The translations under genes were made by a program, and so were the position numbers. Shown in pieces: positions 12,498-14,315 of a DNA stretch of 14,315 nucleotides; the stretch's first letter is position 1, and every line of letters begins with the position of its first letter. The stretch covers positions 1 to 14,315 of the forward strand of contig DATLFS010000126.1 in assembly GCA_035540935.1 (NCBI GenBank), read 5' to 3'. The stretch comes from DATLFS01 sp035540935. GTDB taxonomy: Bacteria; Actinomycetota; CADDZG01; WHSQ01. The notes under the pieces were generated by a model. That model ran no database searches, was not told the DNA's origin, and worked only from the letters and a program-made list of their open reading frames with translations.

Positions 12498-13224
12498 CTT
12501 CCGGCCGCACCCGGGACATCCGTACTTCCGCGAGATGGGCGAGGTCTTGGGCGAGGCGTACCTGCGTTACGACTTCACGCGCGGGACCGAGCAGGAGACT
12601 CGCTTCCTCCTCGGCCTCCTGGATCTGCCGCCGGCGGCGCGCATCCTCGACGTCGGATGTGGACCCGGCAGGCATGCGGTCGCACTGGCTGCACACGGGC
12701 TGAAGGTGACGGGGATAGATGTGTCCGCTCGTTTCCTCGAGATAGCGGCGGCGCGTTGCCGCGCGGCGGGTGTCGGCGCAGCCTTCTTCGAGTGCGACGC
12801 GCGTGCGATGCCGTTCGACGATGAGTTCGACGCGGTCGTCGCGCTCTGCGAGGGCGCGTTCGGAGTCATGGGTCAAGACGACGCGCTCGTGCTGAAGCGC
12901 ATGGCCGAGGCGGCGAGGCCGGGCGGCAGGGTCGTGCTCACCGCCTTCAGCGCGCTTTTCGAAGCGCGTCATCCTCGGCCCGACGCTGTGTTCGATGCCG
13001 ATACCGGCATCGTGTACGAGCGGACGACGATCAAGGACGAGGTTGGCCGCGACCATCCGAGCGAACTGTGGACGAGCGTCTACACCCCCAGGGAGCTGCG
13101 CCTCCTCGCGATCGGGTGCGGCCTCGTACCCGAGCATGTGTGGGGTGTCTCTCCGGGGGATTACGGGCGGCGGCCTCCAGACTTCGATCGCCCCGAGCTC
13201 ATGCTGGTGGCGCGGAAGCCGTAG
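12478..13224 (+). CDS. Class I SAM-dependent methyltransferase
   Basis: The start is GTG 12478, giving 248 residues (VTAPAPDFRP...), supported by AAGGAG (12465-12470) 7 nt upstream; it lies inside the last codons of pcnA (20-nt overlap), so the two are probably coupled. The longer frame to 12382 has no support. The Rossmann core shows motif I LDVGCGPG (57-64), an acidic residue after strand 2 (Asp81 in GIDVS), motif II near CDARAMPF (106-113), FDAVVAL (117-123) and the post-motif RPGGRVVLTAF (147-157). This is the Methyltransf_11/25 type, small-molecule-like, resembling YxbB-type enzymes. The substrate cannot be read from the sequence. The neighbourhood (tRNA CCA enzyme) might suggest an RNA role, but the fold looks more like a small-molecule methylase. 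Confidence 0.9.
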   Translation: MTAPAPDFRPHPGHPYFREMGEVLGEAYLRYDFTRGTEQETRFLLGLLDLPPAARILDVGCGPGRHAVALAAHGLKVTGIDVSARFLEIAAARCRAAGVGAAFFECDARAMPFDDEFDAVVALCEGAFGVMGQDDALVLKRMAEAARPGGRVVLTAFSALFEARHPRPDAVFDADTGIVYERTTIKDEVGRDHPSELWTSVYTPRELRLLAIGCGLVPEHVWGVSPGDYGRRPPDFDRPELMLVARKP

Positions 13225-14315
13225 GGCCGATTAGCCCGGCGCGCCGCAGACGCGCCACGAGGATGCCGGCGGCCAGCAGCGTGGCGCCGCCGACCAGAGG
13301 GAGCAGCGTCCGCAGCGGGACGCCTTCGAAGATCACGACGACGGCACCGGCGGCGACGCTGGCGAGGTTGTAGAGGATGTCGTAGAGCGAGAACGCGCGG
13401 CCGCGCACGTCGTCGGTGAGCGCGTGTTGGACCTGCGCATCCACCGCGACCTTGGCGAAGAACCCCCCGGCGCCGCTGACCGCGGTCAGACCGAGGAGTG
13501 CAGGGAGTCCGCGTATGCCTCCGAACGCGAGCAGCGATGCGGCGACGACGATGTAGCCCGCGACCAGGACTGGGACCCTTCCTCCGATCCTGCGTCCGAG
13601 TGCCGGCGCGGCGACGGCCGCCGCCAGTGCTCCGGCTCCCGCACTCCCGAGAGCGACCCCGGAGAGTCCGAGCCTGCCGAAGCCTCCGTCCGTCGCGAAC
13701 TCGCTCTTGATGAGGAGGATCACGACGACGGCGATGACGATGCCGACCGTCCGAAGCACGAATATCGCCGCGAGGGGGATGCGCGCGCCGGGTGTGGCCG
13801 CGATGGTCCGCAGGCCGCTCCACAACGCGCGCGCGACGGCGCCCGCCGCGGCGCCGAGGCCGCGCAGATGCCGTGCCGGGTGCGCCATCGGGTGAGCGAT
13901 CCACCTCACCAGCGTGGCCGGGATCAGGTAGATCCCGCCGGCTACGGCGAAGGTGGCCGGCGCGCCGATCAGGCCTACGAGCAGCAATCCGATCGCACCT
14001 CCGGCCACCGCCGACACGGTTCCGCCTCCTCCCGAAAGGGCGTTGCCTTGCAGGAGGCGGCGCTCGTGGAGGACGACGGGCAGCACGGCGCCTTTCGTCG
14101 CGAGGAAGAGGCGTCCGAGGCCCTGGAGGATCAGGACGGCGAGGAACAACGGGAGGTCACCGTCGATCGCGCCGCCCCAGATCGGCAACGTGAGCAGGAG
14201 CAGCGCCCGGATCGCGTTCGTCCCGGCCATGAGTCTCCGGCGATCCCAGCGATCGACGAAGACCCCAAGGAAGGGAGCGACGAGCGAGTAGGGGACGAGG
14301 GTCACCACGAAGAGG
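13199..14315 (-). CDS. MFS transporter, truncated at its N-terminus by the window edge
   Basis: The frame runs off the right edge; the last visible codons continue upstream as LF before VVTLVPYSLV, so the GTG at 14308 is not the true start. About 371 residues are visible. MFS motif A is present as GVFVDRWDRRRL between the second and third helices, which implies that about one helix plus the N-terminal tail is missing. About ten to eleven hydrophobic segments follow, with a central cytoplasmic loop around HPMAHPARHLRG and a second, weaker motif-A-like stretch (PALGRRIGGR). It resembles the drug/siderophore exporter group (MFS_3/EntS type); the substrate is unknown. The stop lies inside the methyltransferase 3' end (26-nt convergent overlap), so the two genes share terminal bases and no terminator sits between them. 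Confidence 0.88.
   Translation of the reverse strand, partial: LFVVTLVPYSLVAPFLGVFVDRWDRRRLMAGTNAIRALLLLTLPIWGGAIDGDLPLFLAVLILQGLGRLFLATKGAVLPVVLHERRLLQGNALSGGGGTVSAVAGGAIGLLLVGLIGAPATFAVAGGIYLIPATLVRWIAHPMAHPARHLRGLGAAAGAVARALWSGLRTIAATPGARIPLAAIFVLRTVGIVIAVVVILLIKSEFATDGGFGRLGLSGVALGSAGAGALAAAVAAPALGRRIGGRVPVLVAGYIVVAASLLAFGGIRGLPALLGLTAVSGAGGFFAKVAVDAQVQHALTDDVRGRAFSLYDILYNLASVAAGAVVVIFEGVPLRTLLPLVGGATLLAAGILVARLRRAGLIGPTASAPPA

Noticed and set aside
1..14315. tRNA, rRNA, CRISPR array, insertion sequence or prophage elements
   Set aside because: No cloverleaf, no direct-repeat/spacer pattern, no transposase or integrase frame was seen; nearly every base belongs to a supported gene.

Overview
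The window is high-GC DNA, almost fully coding, with short or overlapping gene junctions and many GTG/TTG starts. Its gene order matches the conserved actinobacterial cell-envelope locus. In Mycobacterium tuberculosis, from my knowledge, that locus runs pcnA (divergent), mutT4, Rv3909 (DUF6049-type), mviN/murJ, sigM, anti-sigma-M, trxB2, trxC, cwlM, then parB/parA. I infer an Actinomycetota chromosome, probably a non-model lineage because several parts differ from the mycobacterial layout. The class cannot be fixed from the sequence alone.

Minus-strand block, 9529 down to 1, read in transcription order: DUF6049-like secreted/anchored protein, MurJ lipid II flippase, a 130-residue single-pass membrane protein, a membrane Ser/Thr kinase, an ECF sigma factor (SigM-like), its zinc-type anti-sigma factor, thioredoxin reductase, a secreted M23 peptidase, and a CwlM-like amidase cut by the left window edge. 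All junctions are overlaps or gaps of 50 nt or less, so this looks like one nine-gene operon for making and monitoring the cell wall. It joins a lipid II transporter, a kinase with an extracytoplasmic sensor-like domain, a stress sigma/anti-sigma pair, and two peptidoglycan-hydrolase-type proteins.

Differences from the model layout: (i) the kinase is a separate protein with all catalytic residues, whereas the mycobacterial locus has a pseudokinase fused to MurJ; (ii) the thioredoxin position after trxB holds an M23 peptidase; (iii) the CwlM homologue keeps the visible amidase zinc ligands and has no signal peptide; (iv) the mutT4 position is empty, and a pilT ATPase gene (+) and a KGG-repeat stress protein (-) lie between pcnA and the DUF6049 gene.

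Plus-strand block, 9920-13224: PilT-type ATPase, CCA-adding enzyme/poly(A) polymerase family nucleotidyltransferase (pcnA), and a SAM-dependent methyltransferase overlapping the pcnA 3' end. A truncated MFS transporter on the minus strand (13199-14315) converges on the methyltransferase with a 26-nt overlap.

Regulatory signals: a SigB-type promoter and a strong ribosome binding site before the KGG gene, a minus-strand rho-independent terminator behind it, and weaker candidate ECF promoters before the sigma and anti-sigma genes. I saw no tRNA, rRNA, CRISPR array or insertion sequence, and no gene-free stretch reaches 300 bases.
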